Source of the DNA: Ceratodon purpureus
Lineage: Eukaryota; Streptophyta; Bryopsida; Pseudoditrichales; Ditrichaceae
DNA length: 64,000 nt
Reading direction: 5' to 3'
NCBI GenBank assembly: GCA_014871385.1
Contig: CM026430.1
Location: 5,373,040-5,437,039, forward strand
In this document: one piece after another, positions 25,970-39,375 of the stretch
How the letters are laid out: every line of letters begins with the position of its first letter
Numbering within the stretch: position 1 is the stretch's first letter
Translations under genes and position numbers: made by a program
The notes under the pieces: generated by a model
Database searches by the model: none
The model's input: the letters and a program-made list of their open reading frames with translations, nothing else
Told to the model about the DNA's origin: nothing

Positions 25970-26800
25970 CTACATGTGCGCATTAAGAATAAAAATTCAT
26001 CTTTTATAGCAATACATTCTATTATCCAAAATGGACATAGAAGGTATATAGATGGGCTCAGCCAAGGATTGTGTTTTATTGACATTAGCTCAAAGAAATG
26101 GTACTCGATGAAAATTTGTGATGCTCTTCAAACGTCATTTCTATTTGAACCTTGACACTTTCAAATTGTAACGATGGATGGAGGGCTTGTACTTTACAAA
26201 GCTCTGAGAGAAGCTCCTCTACTATGTCACCATGAAAGTGGTTGTACACAACTATGTGTATGGAATTCCGTAAAAAATATGAAGATTATATTGCCATGTG
26301 TACCAAATCATTCTGATTCACTCATAAATTTTGTTGTTGATGACATTGATGAGACTTTCAAGGTATTTATTATGAAAAAATATTGTGATAGTCTTATAGT
26401 GGGCATAAATGATTCCGTTATGAAGAAGTGGAAGGCGTCAAGCAAACTTGAAATGAACAATATAAAGATGTGTACTATCCCACAAAGTATTGTATTTCAA
26501 AATCTTCTATACAATCTATGTTATTCTTATTATGTGACCCCTCATGTTGATTTACATGCACTGAATGAATTATGGAGGTACAACCATGTTGCAGATATTT
26601 AGGAAAGATTGCATTTTGTGGATGGTTGCTTTGTTGAACGTCATTAGAGAGACAATGGAGTGATTGAACAATTTGTTGTAAGCGGCGAGCGTGTGTTTGT
26701 CACATATTATAGTGACAGACCATAGAATGTATTTGAACTGCATGAAATTGATTTCGTAAGAAAGTCCACGAAGGTATTGTTGAGATGGACAAGAACAAAT
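25970..26800 (+). pseudogene. F-box protein pseudogene, 3' part
   Basis: Removing the retrotransposon and one GTGTG joins 19900 to 25970 in frame. The frame then runs through about 60 codons to a TGA (26153-26155), and the same frame continues with protein-like sequence past TAG at 26600, 26645 and 26723 to about 26800. No intron explains these stops. The C-terminal region has the spacing of hydrophobic blocks seen in plant F-box/kelch-type proteins, but I do not see clear kelch motifs. The four stops show that the gene decayed by mutation in addition to the insertion. Confidence 0.75.
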
Positions 26801-29800
26801 ATTATGAGATTTTTTTATATACAATTACAATACTATCTTGAAATATATGTTATAATAACACTGGATTCGTTAAAAATGTATGTGCCTCCATAACAGTGGA
26901 CTTATTATAATTTTAGGGCATTCCAAAATATGTATAAAATTATGTGAAATTATGAATGTTGTGGTTGTAAAAAGATAAGTCATATGTTTCACATGCAATT
27001 TTTTTTTAATTATTTAAAGGTAATTCTTGATTGATTCTTCTTTCTTCTTTACTATAAATCAAAAGAGGATGTGGCATATGCCACACTCTACTATTCGTTT
27101 ATCTAAAAGTTGAATAGGGTGTGGCATATGCCCCCCCCTTCCACGGTTTTATTTATTTAGAGTTGACTAAAGGGTGTGGCATATGCCTCACCCTTTTTTC
27201 ATCTTTTTTATCTTTTTTATTAAATCATATTTAGATGAAAAAAAACTAAATGCACGATAAACTTATTAATTTAATATTAAAAAATAATCCCTTAAAAAAA
27301 ACGCACATGGTTATGTCCACTTTTAACAGAACCGATGTTTTTTTGGTTTCAACAAGTCCCTCATGATTATGTCCAAATTATCAAGAAATATTGTTATTTT
27401 TGATGTAGAAACAAAAGAGACCAATTTTGAGTGGCCTCAACTTCCTTTGAGAAAATTAAGGGTGGAAGAGAAGTATTCATTGATGGAGAAGCAAATGGAC
27501 TTCCTTCTTCTTGATACACTTAAGTAACTAATTATGTCACTTGATGTAGAATTTATTCTCTATGTAATAAAATGATTATTTTTGAGGCCCTTGTATTAAA
27601 TATATTTCGTGAAAATTTATTTGATGTGTCATTTATTATGACTCACATTTGTATCTTGGAAAAATCCACAAGTGAGGGCATCTATCATGAGAATGCTTTA
27701 AAAACTAGATTATGTTGACATGTGACCCAAGAGAGTCAAGACTCACGAGTGTTCTAAAAGCTGCAAGTATGATTTGTCTACAGCACAATCTTCATGCTCA
27801 TGGTATTAAGACTACAGTAGCTAAAATCTATGTGATTGAATGACACAGTGGCATTGCGATGTAAATGTATGGACTCGGGCAAGACAACAAATGCCTTGGA
27901 AACACCAGAATCCTCAAAAATATAATGGTACAAATTTCCTTCCTAAAAGAATGGATCAATAACTGAGTGAAATAGCTGTCCGCATGACTCAACCATCGGG
28001 CCATTGATAGATGAGTGAAAAATAATCGTTCGTTCTGCAAATTCCAATGAATTTTACAGTAATAAATACCACTTCTTCCACACCAGATTTGTTACACAAA
28101 CTCATCCAACCTTATGCACAGTTCTTCAAGTGTCTAGTAATTTAGCCCCATAAATATCCAGTCTGAGAGTTGCGTACAGTACCTACCAACAAGTTTACGT
28201 TCATAGCAGTAAGAGATAACATGCTTCCAATTTTCAATTGGCCACCATGCCCACAAAACTAATCTAAATTGCAAAGTACAAATTACATAAGGAAGATAAT
28301 AGAGTCTTCTTTACCAATATATGAAAAAATTCCAAAAAGAGTGGAAAATTATCTAATAACTTTAGCATATTTTAACATACTTTTTAGTATCTACCTTTCG
28401 TTGTTACGAAGGCCTTCATGTGATGAGCTATGTTGAGAAAAAGAATCTTATTATCTCTTGAGAGACCTCTTTTGATGCCCTTTGTATAGATGTAACCCAC
28501 ACTGACAAATATTGAATGGAGTTGGCGTGATAAGCGTTGACGTGGTCCCTTGTGAAAAAGTAACATACACATTTTTAAGTGCGATGATTGCTAATGAAAT
28601 TTCCTTACACATGTGGCTTGGATTAGTACATAAGAGATAGTTTTGATGAAATTTACTACATTTTAGACAATTTGGTGTTAGTTTCATGAAATTTGGTCAT
28701 TTGAGGTCAGAGATATGATCATTTGAAGTTACACTTGTTTATGGTGACACTTCAGTTAGAGTATGAAAGTCTAAAATTAAGCTTCTTGGTAAGTATAATT
28801 CATATTTTTTCAATAAAGAAGTTGCATTTATACAAAAGAAATTGGAAGAGCTTTCTATGAAGATGGTTGAAGTTCTATTTCTGGCATACCTCAACGTAGA
28901 AAGCCCCTAATAAGAGCTAAGGGTAAATAATAGATATTACATAAGGAAAATGGTATAATAGCACATATTTTTTTATTTTTTTTGGAAAATATTTTACATA
29001 ATGGTATAAAAGACTCCATTATCTTTCCAATATACTTTGCAATTGGCAATTTGGATCATTTTTGAGAACATGGTGATTATTTGAAAATTGATAAATGTTC
29101 TCTTATTTGTGTTGTGAACGTAAACTTATTGGTGGGTACTGTACAGAATTACCACCTCTGCACCTTATCTAAGGGACATGGGAAAAACCTATGCATTGCT
29201 ACAAACATACTAGGAACGGAAATATGTTTACATTGGGTTTACATGTATTGCGGTAACAAATTAGCATCTGACTACAGTTCAATAGATGGTGTTTTTCATT
29301 ACAAGGATGGCGGTCAACTTATCCAACAACTTTTACAAAGTGCTGAAAAACCCTCATTGTACATATCCAAGGCCCTTTTGAATTTCCTATACTCTATTTT
29401 TTATTTAATGTGATATAATCCAAAACATTGACAACTCTCATCCCAAAAAAACTAGTTGTTCTATTTGACTTGTTCATTTAAAAAAATCCCCAAAATGCTT
29501 TAGATCAAAGATGGAAATTGATGGATATTGTTCGTGCCTCGTGGGTACAAGTAACTCCACACACAGTATTATTCGTGGCTCATGGCAAGTTGCACTTGAC
29601 TAAATCCAGCAAACCTGAAGCTCTGATCAAATAATTTAGATTATTTGATGAATACCAACACAGTCTCCCTGCTTGTGATAGGTAGAATTTGAGTTAACCT
29701 GAAATTGGAAAATCGGTAGATAAACCTCTTATGGAAGTACCCAACCTTGTGTAGTCTCTACCCAGCCAGAAAAAAGGCACAGCTCCATTCAAGGAGTAAA

Positions 29801-31784
29801 ACACATATCAACAAAATTGAAGCTCACATTATGCACATGCACAAGTTGCATACCTCAAATTAGCCAATACTAATTGCACTTGGTTGAGATCTGTGAAGGA
29901 ACTGTGTATGTAAATGATTAGAAAACAAGAGTTTAACCTAAATCACATGATTATTTCTGTATTACTCGTTTACAAATGTTATTGCAGATAGCCAGTGTGA
30001 GCATTCGGCTTAGTTTATGATAAATTGTGAACGGCCGCATTGGTGGACCATGACTCTGTCGGTATGGTTAGGGTCCTTTGCTGTGCAAAAAAGTCTGTCC
30101 ACAGTTGAGCAGTAAGTCTGCCCACTATTCAACAAAACGTCTGTCCATTGCTTGACAAAAAGTCTGCATAGAGCTAAAACAAAAGTTTGACAGTGTGGGG
30201 GAGAAGTTGAATGTAAAGTTTAATAATACAAATCTTTGAAAACATCTAGAGATGCGGTCAAGTGTAGGCAATGAAGGGTGGATATTTTGGTTAGGCTTAA
30301 ATTATATATTTAGACTTCAAGTATTATTTTATTAATAATAGATTGTAAAACATAAAGGTGGATAAATAAATAGAAACACAACATTCACAAAAAATAAAAA
30401 AATGATTACATTTGAGTAGTGAAATCATTGTTTTCTATATGTACCTTGAAAGCTTTATTTAGAATGACAATATTTTAGTTTCAGGTACTTAATAGTGGAA
30501 ATAATGGAATAAACATGTAAATGTACTTTTAATATTGCACCAACTTCCTTTGTCAAAAAGAAAGAAGAAGAACTATTTATAGTGGATTTATTGTTCAATC
30601 AAAGAATCCATTGCTATTATATTTTCATCACTACAAAATAGATAGTATTGGCAAAAAAACAATAAAATATCATCAAAGTGCTAAATTACCATGAAATTTC
30701 TAAGTGTAACAAAATAAGATATTTATAAACCTTTTATTTTCAAAAATAAATGCATTTGAATAGCTTAGAAGTTAGTTCAAAAAATTCAAAAACTATAATT
30801 TGAAGCATTTAATATCACTTCAATATTTTATTTTCAGCCAATCAAAAGCCATCCAGCCCATGTGCTTAACATGAACAAAGGTACAGACAAAAAATTCAAG
30901 ATTTTAGAATCTTTTTTTCAAAAATTCATATCTTATTCATACAATGTTGGAATAACATGTTTTAAAGTACATCAAATACCTTTTGAAAATGTCTACAAGA
31001 AAAATTAAAAATGACAATTCTAATAATAGTCACCATACTCGGCTGCAAAAGCAAAACTGTTGCTGAAGGCCTCCAGATACTATTTCCACCCTACCGTCTC
31101 TGGAACCAGTTACCACCCACCCGGTAATTAAGAGCATCTCCACTCTGTTGGATTCGGCGTCGTTGTGCAAAACTTAATACCTTGACTCCTAATCTTAGAC
31201 ATGGTGTCCTCACAGTTTGTTTTTTTTTTTTTTTGAAGCAACAAAAGGAGATTCATTGCAGGAAAATAGAGTACAACAGTTTGCAATGCTTGCATCATGT
31301 CATCGAAACTAGCAACAGGCAGTCGACCCTGTCAAGATGGAAGTTTGCTGTCTTGCTGATAGAATAATTTGTAGTTAACTTTGATTCTGTGTTAGCTATG
31401 GCGGAGGTGAGCAGATTCAGCAGAGGTCGAAGAAGAACGGACCTGGGAGCATCTTGTGAAACAAACCTTGCTCAGTTTTGAACGAGATGAGGTGCGACTT
31501 GGATGCCAAGGATACAGAGGTATGCTTCTCTTGAATTCTATCTCTCAGAAAAAATTGCAATGGGAGTATGTTTGCTGATTCTTGCTGCCGAATATCCATT
31601 ACATAGCATGGTGATCGATGTGGCTTGCCAATATTCATTGAGAGCCTGGTGATTATCACTTCAGTCTGAAACTTTAAAATCAGGTTTCAGCGGTGGCGCC
31701 CAAAGTTTGATAAGGTGAGGATGGGTCTTGCAAAGATGCCAATATCAGCGTTTTACAGTTTTGTGCAGGTTGGAGCTTGCTTCG
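26801..31784. other. AT-rich region, no gene recognised
   Basis: About 5 kb without a convincing gene. A 110-codon frame at 29081-29413 has no family motif. A short repeat near 30089-30180 (GTCTG(T/C)CCA about every 27-28 bp) and a poly-T run near 31217 are visible. The last few hundred bases should include the promoter and leader of the lectin kinase. Confidence 0.5.
27068..27196. repeat. Three copies of a GTGGCATATGCC motif
   Basis: GTGGCATATGCC, which contains the palindrome GGCATATGCC, occurs near 27071, 27121 and 27176, each preceded by AGG or AGGGT and followed by a C-rich stretch. Spacing is about 50-55 bp, so this is a short diverged tandem array. Confidence 0.6.
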
Positions 31785-34312
31785 ATGTCAAAGCCTGGTG
31801 TTCGAAATGGGGTGTACTGTCTGAACCTAATAACAACTTTTCTAGTTCTTCAAGGGTTACTACTTCCCTCTGGATTGATCTTCGTTTCAAGTCAGAGCAC
31901 CAATATCAGCTTTCCCAGGTTCAACGGTGAAAACGGTTCGAAGTTTATCAAACTCGGGGACGCCGTTGCTCAGAACTCCTCCATTGATTTGAATAGCTAT
32001 GACTATACTTTTAGAAAAGCATTTTCTGTCGGGAAGTTCTTGTATCCTGAAATGGTTAGGGTGCTAGATCCCTCAACTGGTCAAGTGGCTTCATTTAGTA
32101 CTTCTTATTCCTTTGAGATCATCCTCAACCCTCCCCCGAATCCTCCTACGGACCCGGACGGAAGATACAAGGTCTCAGACGGCTTGGCCTTCACGCTTGC
32201 AACCGACAACAGCACCATTGTACCATCCGGGGCTTATCATAATGGGGAGATTCTATGCATGGACAAAGCCAATCCCACTATTCGGCTCTTTGCTGTCGAG
32301 ATCGACACATGGTTAGACCCTAGTGACTTCGACCCAAGTGACAGCCACATTGCTGTTGACATCAACAGCGCAATCCACAGCAACGGTTACAGTTTTCCAG
32401 AGTTTGTTCACAATCTTTGCCAACCTCCGCAGAACACAAGCTTTTGTGGCTACTTTGTGAATAATCCGGGGCCTTTCACGGTTTGGGTTGATTACGATGG
32501 TCCGACCCAGATGATCGAGGTGCGATTCTCTCCGGGTTTAAGTGCGACTAAGCCATCACCAGCGATTATTCGTAACAAGCTGGATCTTAGTAAGGTGCTT
32601 AATGAGTTCATGTACGTCGGCTTCAGTGGCAGCTATGGGATATACGGGGAGATTCACAGAATCTTGTCTTGGAACTTCAGCAGCAGTGGCTTGTCTAGTG
32701 CTAGCATACCACCTCCACAAGCATTGTCTCCTTCTCCATATTCACACGGATCAGCAAACAGATCAAGCAATTTGGGACTAATTGCCGGTATCATATCTGG
32801 TCTTTTGGGGGTGTGTGTAACTATTGTACTTGGGGTATTTTTATGTTTCTATTGCAGACGTCAAAAGAAGAATCAAGGTTACAGCAAATCAACCCTCAAG
32901 CTGGGACCCCGAATTTTTACTTACCAAGAGCTGAGCAAGGCAACAAAAGGCTTCAGTGACAGTGAGTTGCTTGGGTCAGGAGGATTCGGGGCCGTGTACA
33001 AAGGCACTTTCCGACCTTCAGGCGCAATAGTGGCTGTGAAGCGGTGCATCAAGCCAGACAAGCCGCATGCGGAAGCGGGCTTTGTGGCAGAGGCAACCAG
33101 CGTTAGCCAAATTCGGCACCGGAATCTAGTGCAGTTGCAAGTGAGAAACTCTAACTTTTCTTGCTTTTTTTCTGCATGATTGTTAACGAGGAATTTTATT
33201 TTCACATCAAGTCTGAAGAAGTTTTCGACACTAATAATCACCGTTGAAGATAACCACTGCTGGTTTTTGTGAGTTCCTTCTGACTGTCATGCTATTGTGT
33301 TAGCCTCTGACTTTCTAGAAGGACCTTTCAAAAAAAGAATTGCAATTTGATGACCATGTTTCTTTTTCTTACAATTTAGACAATTTCGATACTGCCTTTG
33401 AAACTCCAATTTGAGCCTGCCTTGGAACTATGGATGCAGGGATGGTGCCAAGACAGAGGACAATTGTTACTCGTCTACGACTACATGCCCAACGGAAGCC
33501 TTGATGCATGGCTTTTCAAAACGCTTGATGAATCTGTTGCTCTTACCTGGGACTTACGACGTAACATTCTTGCGGGAGTGGCTTCGGCACTTGCGTATCT
33601 TCACGAGGAATTGGACCAATGTGTGCTCCACAGAGACATCAAGTCCAGCAATGTGTTGTTGGACAGTGAGTTCAATGCACACTTGGGGGATTTTGGACTG
33701 GCCCGCCTGATCGACCACCGCAAGCCGGAGAAGACCACCGTTGTCGCAGGCACCCAAGGCTACATGGCCCCGGAGATGTCCTACACCCACAAAGCGACGA
33801 AGGAAACCGATGTCTACAGCTTCGGAGTGCTAATCCTGGAAGTTGTCTCTGGAAGGCGCCCTCTGAACATGCGAGCACCCAACCCTGACGATATTGTGCT
33901 TGTGGACTGCGTTTGGCGTGCCCATGAAGCGGGAGATTTGTTAAGCGTGGCTGACCCCAGATTAAGCACCGGCGATCTCATTGCGAGCTCGTCAGAATGC
34001 GTCTCGGACGATGCACTGCTTGAAGCCTCTCGTGAAAAATCATCGAAACCGATTTCCATGAAAGATGTGCTCCGTTTGGGGCTGTTGTGTTGCCAACTGA
34101 ATCCAAGTAAAAGACCGTCTATGCGGCTCGTGAACCACATGTTTCAGACGGGTGATGGAGCCGGTCTGCGCCAACTTCCCTCCACCAAGCCCCCAATGCC
34201 AGGATTCAATCTGGCCGGGTCGATCAATCCCGAAGTTTTAAGTAGCATCACCTCACCACTAACGTCCGGCGTACATGAAGTTCATGATAGTATTAGCTGC
34301 AGTCTCCGATGA
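31785..34312 (+). CDS. L-type lectin-domain receptor kinase
   Basis: Plasma-membrane receptor kinase, predicted 742 residues from two exons (31785-33140 and 33440-34312, phase 0 intron of 299 nt, donor CAA-GTGAGA). The ATG at 31785 gives an N-terminal hydrophobic signal peptide (about residues 15-35). A legume-type lectin domain follows (about 40-280; DGLAFTLA, FAVEIDTW, VWVDYDG). A transmembrane helix lies at about 328-355. The kinase has the glycine loop LGSGGFGAVYKG (near 397), VAVKR lysine (near 419), HRDIKSSN (near 516), DFGLAR (near 536) and GTQGYMAPE. All catalytic residues are kept, so it should be an active RD kinase. The ligand is unknown; relatives act in defence and development. 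Confidence 0.93.
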
Positions 34313-34716
34313 GCGATAGGAAAACAAAACCACCTTAATATCAGTCTCATTGCATGTAGGACAAATCAACTAGCCATTTCCACAACCTAGTTTCTCATCT
34401 GAATAATATATCCCATACTCTGGCAGCTTTGTCTGGAGTCGAATTTGAGAGAATCATGGACTGGTCCGGTGTTGTGGTTTTTGAAGCAAGAGTGAAGGTT
34501 TCTTCACAACATAAACAAGTAATCAACAAAAAAATCGCTACATGTACTCTTTACACAGCCTTCGGAGCATGTCAACATAGCATCAGAATTATATATCGGC
34601 TTACAATCCTACGTGCAATCAAGTCACCGTATCATATGCACAAATTCACAACTGACGCATGTAGAGTGACTCCCTTTCAAGTCACGCGTCGTCACTCTGC
34701 AAATCCGCTGCAAAAA
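34313..34716. other. Convergent 3' ends spacer
   Basis: 404 bp between the stop codons of the lectin kinase (+) and the OCD-family gene (-). It must hold both 3' untranslated regions; no other feature seen. Confidence 0.6.
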
Positions 34717-36154
34717 TCAGGAGGAGATGGCTTCCTCGTACACGATCTGTGCGGCAGCCAAGTCTCCAACAGTACAACCCACGCTCTTATACATGGTGAT
34801 CTCGTCCTCCGACGCTCTCTTCATCACACTCCCTTGCACCAACTCCGCCAAGGTTCCAGCAATCTGCTCCCGCGCAATGGCCTTGCCTTCCAGCGGCTGC
34901 ACAAGGTCTCCCGAGGAATCGATCGCGTGGGCACTATCCACCACGATCCGACACCTTTGCACGCACTTGTCGTCACATTCTCGCATAGAAGGCGTAAATG
35001 ATCCAACCATGTCCAGGTGGGTACCGGGCGAGAGCCACGCTCCGAGCACCAGCGGCTCGCACGAGAGAGTCGCGCAGGAGATCAAGTCACTCGCTCGAAC
35101 AGCCACTTCGAGGTCGGTGACGGCCTCAACGCGGCGGCCGCTAACGAGAGGTGAAGCTTTCAGGTGTTGCACTAGTTTCTCAGCGTTGGCGTGTGTGCGG
35201 TTGTAGATGAGGATCGTCTCCACAGTTGGGCGGATTGCGAGGTGAGCTTTGATGAGGTGTGGAGCTAATGCGCCCGCGCCCACCATGAGCATCACTTTGA
35301 CGTCCATGCGAGCGAGGTAGTCTGCTGCTAACGCTGAGGTGCAGGCTGTTCTCCAGAGTATGAGCTCCGTGCCATCCATCACTGCCAACTGCTTTCCTGT
35401 TCAAAAAATGAGCCTCAGCGAGTTTAATAAACTTGGTGTGATGCAATCTGCTTTCGTGAACCTGGTTATGTAGACAAGAATTGGAGCAGTAGCGAACACA
35501 TAGTAGATGTAACAGGAGAAGACACAGGCTATGGCAATGGGTGTGGCAATGTTTCTGAGTCGAGCGTGACCTAAATTGGGATCGGAGTTAGATTAACTGT
35601 TGCAATCTGGTTTCGTAAACATCGTTGTGAGACATGAAGGTGGACATGCGCCTTGACATTAGAACCAGCGGAGGTGATGGAACAAGCATTGAGTGTCTGC
35701 TGAAAGCACAAGCTATGGCTATGGCAGGGGTTTGCTCTGCCCATGTTATCGATGCGGCTGAGGTGCTGGTTCTCATAAACCCGCTGCGAATCTAAAAGCA
35801 GAGACCAAGTTGTGTAAGATGGGAGAATTACTAACCTGTTTCCAAAGACGAGAGCACATAAGTGCCAGCAACGGCTGGCAAGCCCTGGGAACCATTCTCC
35901 GGAAACACAGTGACGCTCTTGACGAGAAGGTAAGGGCACTTGGGAGATGCACCCCACGCTGGCATGAGCAAGAGACTGGGCGATGGAGACTGGCCCTGCT
36001 GCGGCGATCCCGAAGTGGCAATCGCATGTCTTGCCGTAGGCGGGATGGTGAATGAGGAAAATTCGGAGTACGCACCGCGAAGTCGCTCGATGAGAAGAGG
36101 GTATGTCACAATCTGGCGGATTCTGGGCGCTGTGATCACCAGCGCGTCCTCCAT
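34717..36154 (-). CDS. Ornithine cyclodeaminase / mu-crystallin family protein
   Basis: NAD(P)-dependent enzyme of the OCD/mu-crystallin family, 332 residues from two exons (36154-35836 and 35396-34717; phase 1 intron splitting a Gly codon, donor CAG-GTTAGT). The N-terminal half has the family dimer/substrate part; the Rossmann dinucleotide motif VGAGALAPHLI is near residues 145-155. The C-terminus keeps MVGSFTPSMRECDD, close to the family signature around the substrate site. Plant relatives include SARD4, which reduces dehydropipecolate in systemic immunity; bacterial relatives make proline from ornithine or form opine-like amino acids. Which substrate applies cannot be told from sequence. 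Confidence 0.88.
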
Positions 36155-37202
36155 CGTGCAAATCGGTTGTACAAAGGGGATGCTACTGTGAGGGGCAGGA
36201 GGATCGAGTCACTATGAATGACAGGGTTTGTGAGGGAACTATCGATATGTGTCCGGGATTCGGTATTGTACTGAAAGGAATACACCAGTTGGTGCTACCA
36301 AGGATTCCCAAGCAGAGAGCGTCAAAATTTCACCGATGGAATGTGGAGAATTGCATGTTCTAGGACTGTGCTTGGATCTCTACTTTGAATATAAACATGT
36401 GAGAAGAGTTCTAACATGGTTCGGTAGCTTTGCAGTGGTTGGCTTGCGACACATGGTTGGGACAGGTTAACGCAAACATTCACTCGTGTTCAGTTCCTCT
36501 CAACTTCAACTCTGCACGGGCAAAACTCGGACGAAGCAGCTCAAGAATTTACAGTAATCAACTTATCCTGCAGCAGTGTGCGCATCTTTACAAAGATAAC
36601 AAGCTCTTAGAGATTGTCTTCTGCTACATCTAATTAAAATTTTGGTACATATTATGCACAAGAAGTACACAATGTAAGTTCTCGCCTTGTTCTGGTCATT
36701 CAGGTGTCTCGCCTTGTGTAAGTCAATTGGAGATTGACCACGATGAGGAGGTTATGCACAAGATTCCAGACGAGGTGACTAACGTCTAACCCATAAGCCG
36801 GACACATTACCTTTCGACAGTGGAGACCTGTACTAGATTAATGGACATAGGAATTCCAGTGCTCTGATCTTCACATCTTGTTCGCATTAAGTCGATGACG
36901 ATTGTCGAACGATTTCAGCGGAAATAATTAATCCTAAGACTATCTCCAGAATACCCCCAGGTTGTACTTTCGCTATGATGTTGTCTCCACATTCCTCTTC
37001 CTAGCCTGGTCCTTCGGTCGCCAGCATCTCTTCAAATCCTGCAGATAGAGGAAAGACTTCGGATGGTTATTGCGATGCATGTACAAGGACAGCAGAGCAC
37101 ACTCGCAGTTAACAAAAAAATCCGTGAACAGATCGTTTCGAGAGAGATCATGGAGACTCGGGAGATAGACAAATCGGGGCACCTACAGAGAAAACTCAAG
37201 AC
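36155..37202. other. Spacer upstream of the OCD gene
   Basis: Probably OCD promoter and leader near 36155-36500. No other gene recognised. On the minus strand 37040-36973 could form the 3' exon of the small hydrophobic frame described next. Confidence 0.4.
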
Positions 37203-37403
37203 TCAGCCCACCCAAGGGCCTCGAACATACAGCGGAACAAAGAATCCGAACAAGGTGATGCCCGCTTGAAGGGCGTGTTGCACGGTGGTCACCACCCCTA
37301 GAACCACGACGTCTAGCCATGGCGCCGACGACGCCCAACTCACGAACCTCCCCGACCAGCTAAACGCAAGCGCCACCATGATCGGACCAGTCAAAATCGC
37401 CAT
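37203..37403 (-). CDS. Small hydrophobic frame, uncertain gene
   Basis: An ATG frame of 66 codons with two probable membrane segments (LTGPIMVALAFSW and VVLGVVTTVQHALQAGITLF). A possible donor (TGG-GTGGGC) lies near its end, and downstream on the same strand CTGCAG-GATTTG (about 37040) could begin a basic C-terminal exon. I recognise no family. Composition is GC-richer than the surroundings, which slightly favours coding. Confidence 0.3.
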   Translation of the reverse strand: MAILTGPIMVALAFSWSGRFVSWASSAPWLDVVVLGVVTTVQHALQAGITLFGFFVPLYVRGPWVG

Positions 37404-39375
37404 CGCTGATGCTCCAACCGATGCTCGATCTCAGGCAGCCCCAATCCAACCACTTCAAAGCTTCGAAACCATCCCCTCCACTTGGCAAGAGCTACAGAAC
37501 ACCTTGTAACGAAATACGGTCCTGCTACTGCGCACTAGAACTGCAAAACCAGCATGGATTGTTGCATACGAAAGAGAGCCATCAACTCCTACGACTGCCC
37601 AATGAATGATACTGAAGAAGACAGAAATTCGAGTCTAGAACTTATTGGCAAGGGTGGTGAGTGGGTGAGGTGCCTTCTGTGGAGATGCTCTGGCTGCACG
37701 GATCGGGGCCCTCCCCATGCTTGGCACTGGTGCACAGCCTGGACAGAGGAGAATAGTAAATTCGGAAGAGACTGGAGAGATGGGGCATCCAGGTCTAATC
37801 AGATTAAGATAAGTCGGTGTTCTCGCTACAGTTCCGGACGCATTTCTGCCAGATTCCAGATTCCTGCATGCGTGATCAGTGGAAGGATCTTTGCTTAATT
37901 TAAGTTTGACTAGATGGGTAAGGTGCAAGACCAAATTACATCGATATAATGTATCAATATGCAGATATTATATCGATGTAATATTACATCGATATTATCT
38001 TATTACAGTCCGCAAACCAAGAGAAGATTCAGGCTTCGCATCACCGAGTAAGTACGTCATGGTAACTTGATCTGTGATTCTGGAATGCTGAGGACGCTCC
38101 GCTCGCTCTCTTCGTCGTGTCGAATCTTGCGTTGTCACGAGGTTCGTCATCTGTTGTTAATCATTGCTGAATTGCTCAGTCCATGAAAATCACTCTTCGA
38201 GACAAAGCGCAAAGGTCGTGTAACTGTAAGTATCGCCCCTTCGTGATTTTAATAAGTTATTCTCGGTCTGCATATAGTACTGATAGCCTACTAGCTAGTC
38301 AACCGGTAACTAAAAGAGAATTGTTTTCGACAAACTCACCAGTGTAGAAGAAAAGCAGTTACGGCATCCTCACAAGACGAACACGCGGCTTGTGTGGGAG
38401 CCAAAGGAAGGCCAGGTCATGATTGAAGCCTGTAGGCCAACGAATCATTAGCCTTAACAGTGAGATATCATCGAGAGTATCTTCAGTAGTTCATGCTACT
38501 GGACCAGATTCTGGTTTCGATGCAAATCCTACATTATTTTGTGACCTGTCAAATGAATGAGCGTAGATCGTTTTCTTTGATCAACTCAGGTGGGCCGTGG
38601 CTACTTCATGTGCGTCCGAACTTGCAAGGACACAGACGCTCACCATAACTCAATGCAAGTACCAGGCTTCTTTCAACACAGTTGAAAATTTATCGGCCTT
38701 GAGGTACCCGCTTCACCATGAGTAGAAAAATCACTTCAGTTTGACTTTCAGAGTACGTTGGGTCCCCTCGTGGACCTACCGCCACATAGGTGAAAATTAC
38801 CTGAATTCAATTTCAGAAGAATCAACAGCTTCGAGCTTCGGGCCGTTTTATGAACTAAAACAGAGCCTGGATTTGCAATCGGAGGGATAATCCGAATCCC
38901 GTTAGCGTTGGAGGAATCCGGAGAGAAATATCTAACAAATATTGGCTGAAAATGCAGGGCAAAGTTCTATGTGCGTCAAAGATGCTCACATAGGAACACT
39001 GGCATGACGACAGTGGACATGAGACAGATTACACAGGTGACATGTTTATGGAAAACCAATACATTCATTCAATACGAGAAGTAGAATGATACAAGAGGCG
39101 TGAATCGATAAAATAAGGTCCAGAATTTATTGGACAAAGTGTGAGAATACTCATTGAAATGAGCCTCCAAGATGTTGCCGTGACTATCAAGGGCAACAGC
39201 AGCCTGACTAATTCTTGATCAGGCCATTCAATCCTACGTCTCGATGCAATTTTTCGGACAATTCTCGGACAGGGATCACTCCAATTTAGAGTTCCGTGTC
39301 GGCTGCCTACTTGAGATATTCACAACTACGGTACTACATGCTGCCGATCCAAATGGACCCCGGTGGGATCAAGTC
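37404..39375. other. Intergenic region, no gene recognised
   Basis: Short overlapping frames without motifs. The part near 39376 is downstream of the WD40 gene. An AT-rich palindrome at 37935-37982 is listed separately. Confidence 0.4.
37935..37982. repeat. Perfect 16-bp inverted repeat
   Basis: ATTACATCGATATAAT (37935-37950) and its exact reverse complement at 37967-37982, 16 bp apart. Further ATTACATCGATATTAT follows at about 37983-37998, so the motif occurs three times. Confidence 0.8.

Noticed and set aside
29081-29413. 110-codon frame in AT-rich DNA
   Set aside because: No family motif, no splice context and low-complexity surroundings.
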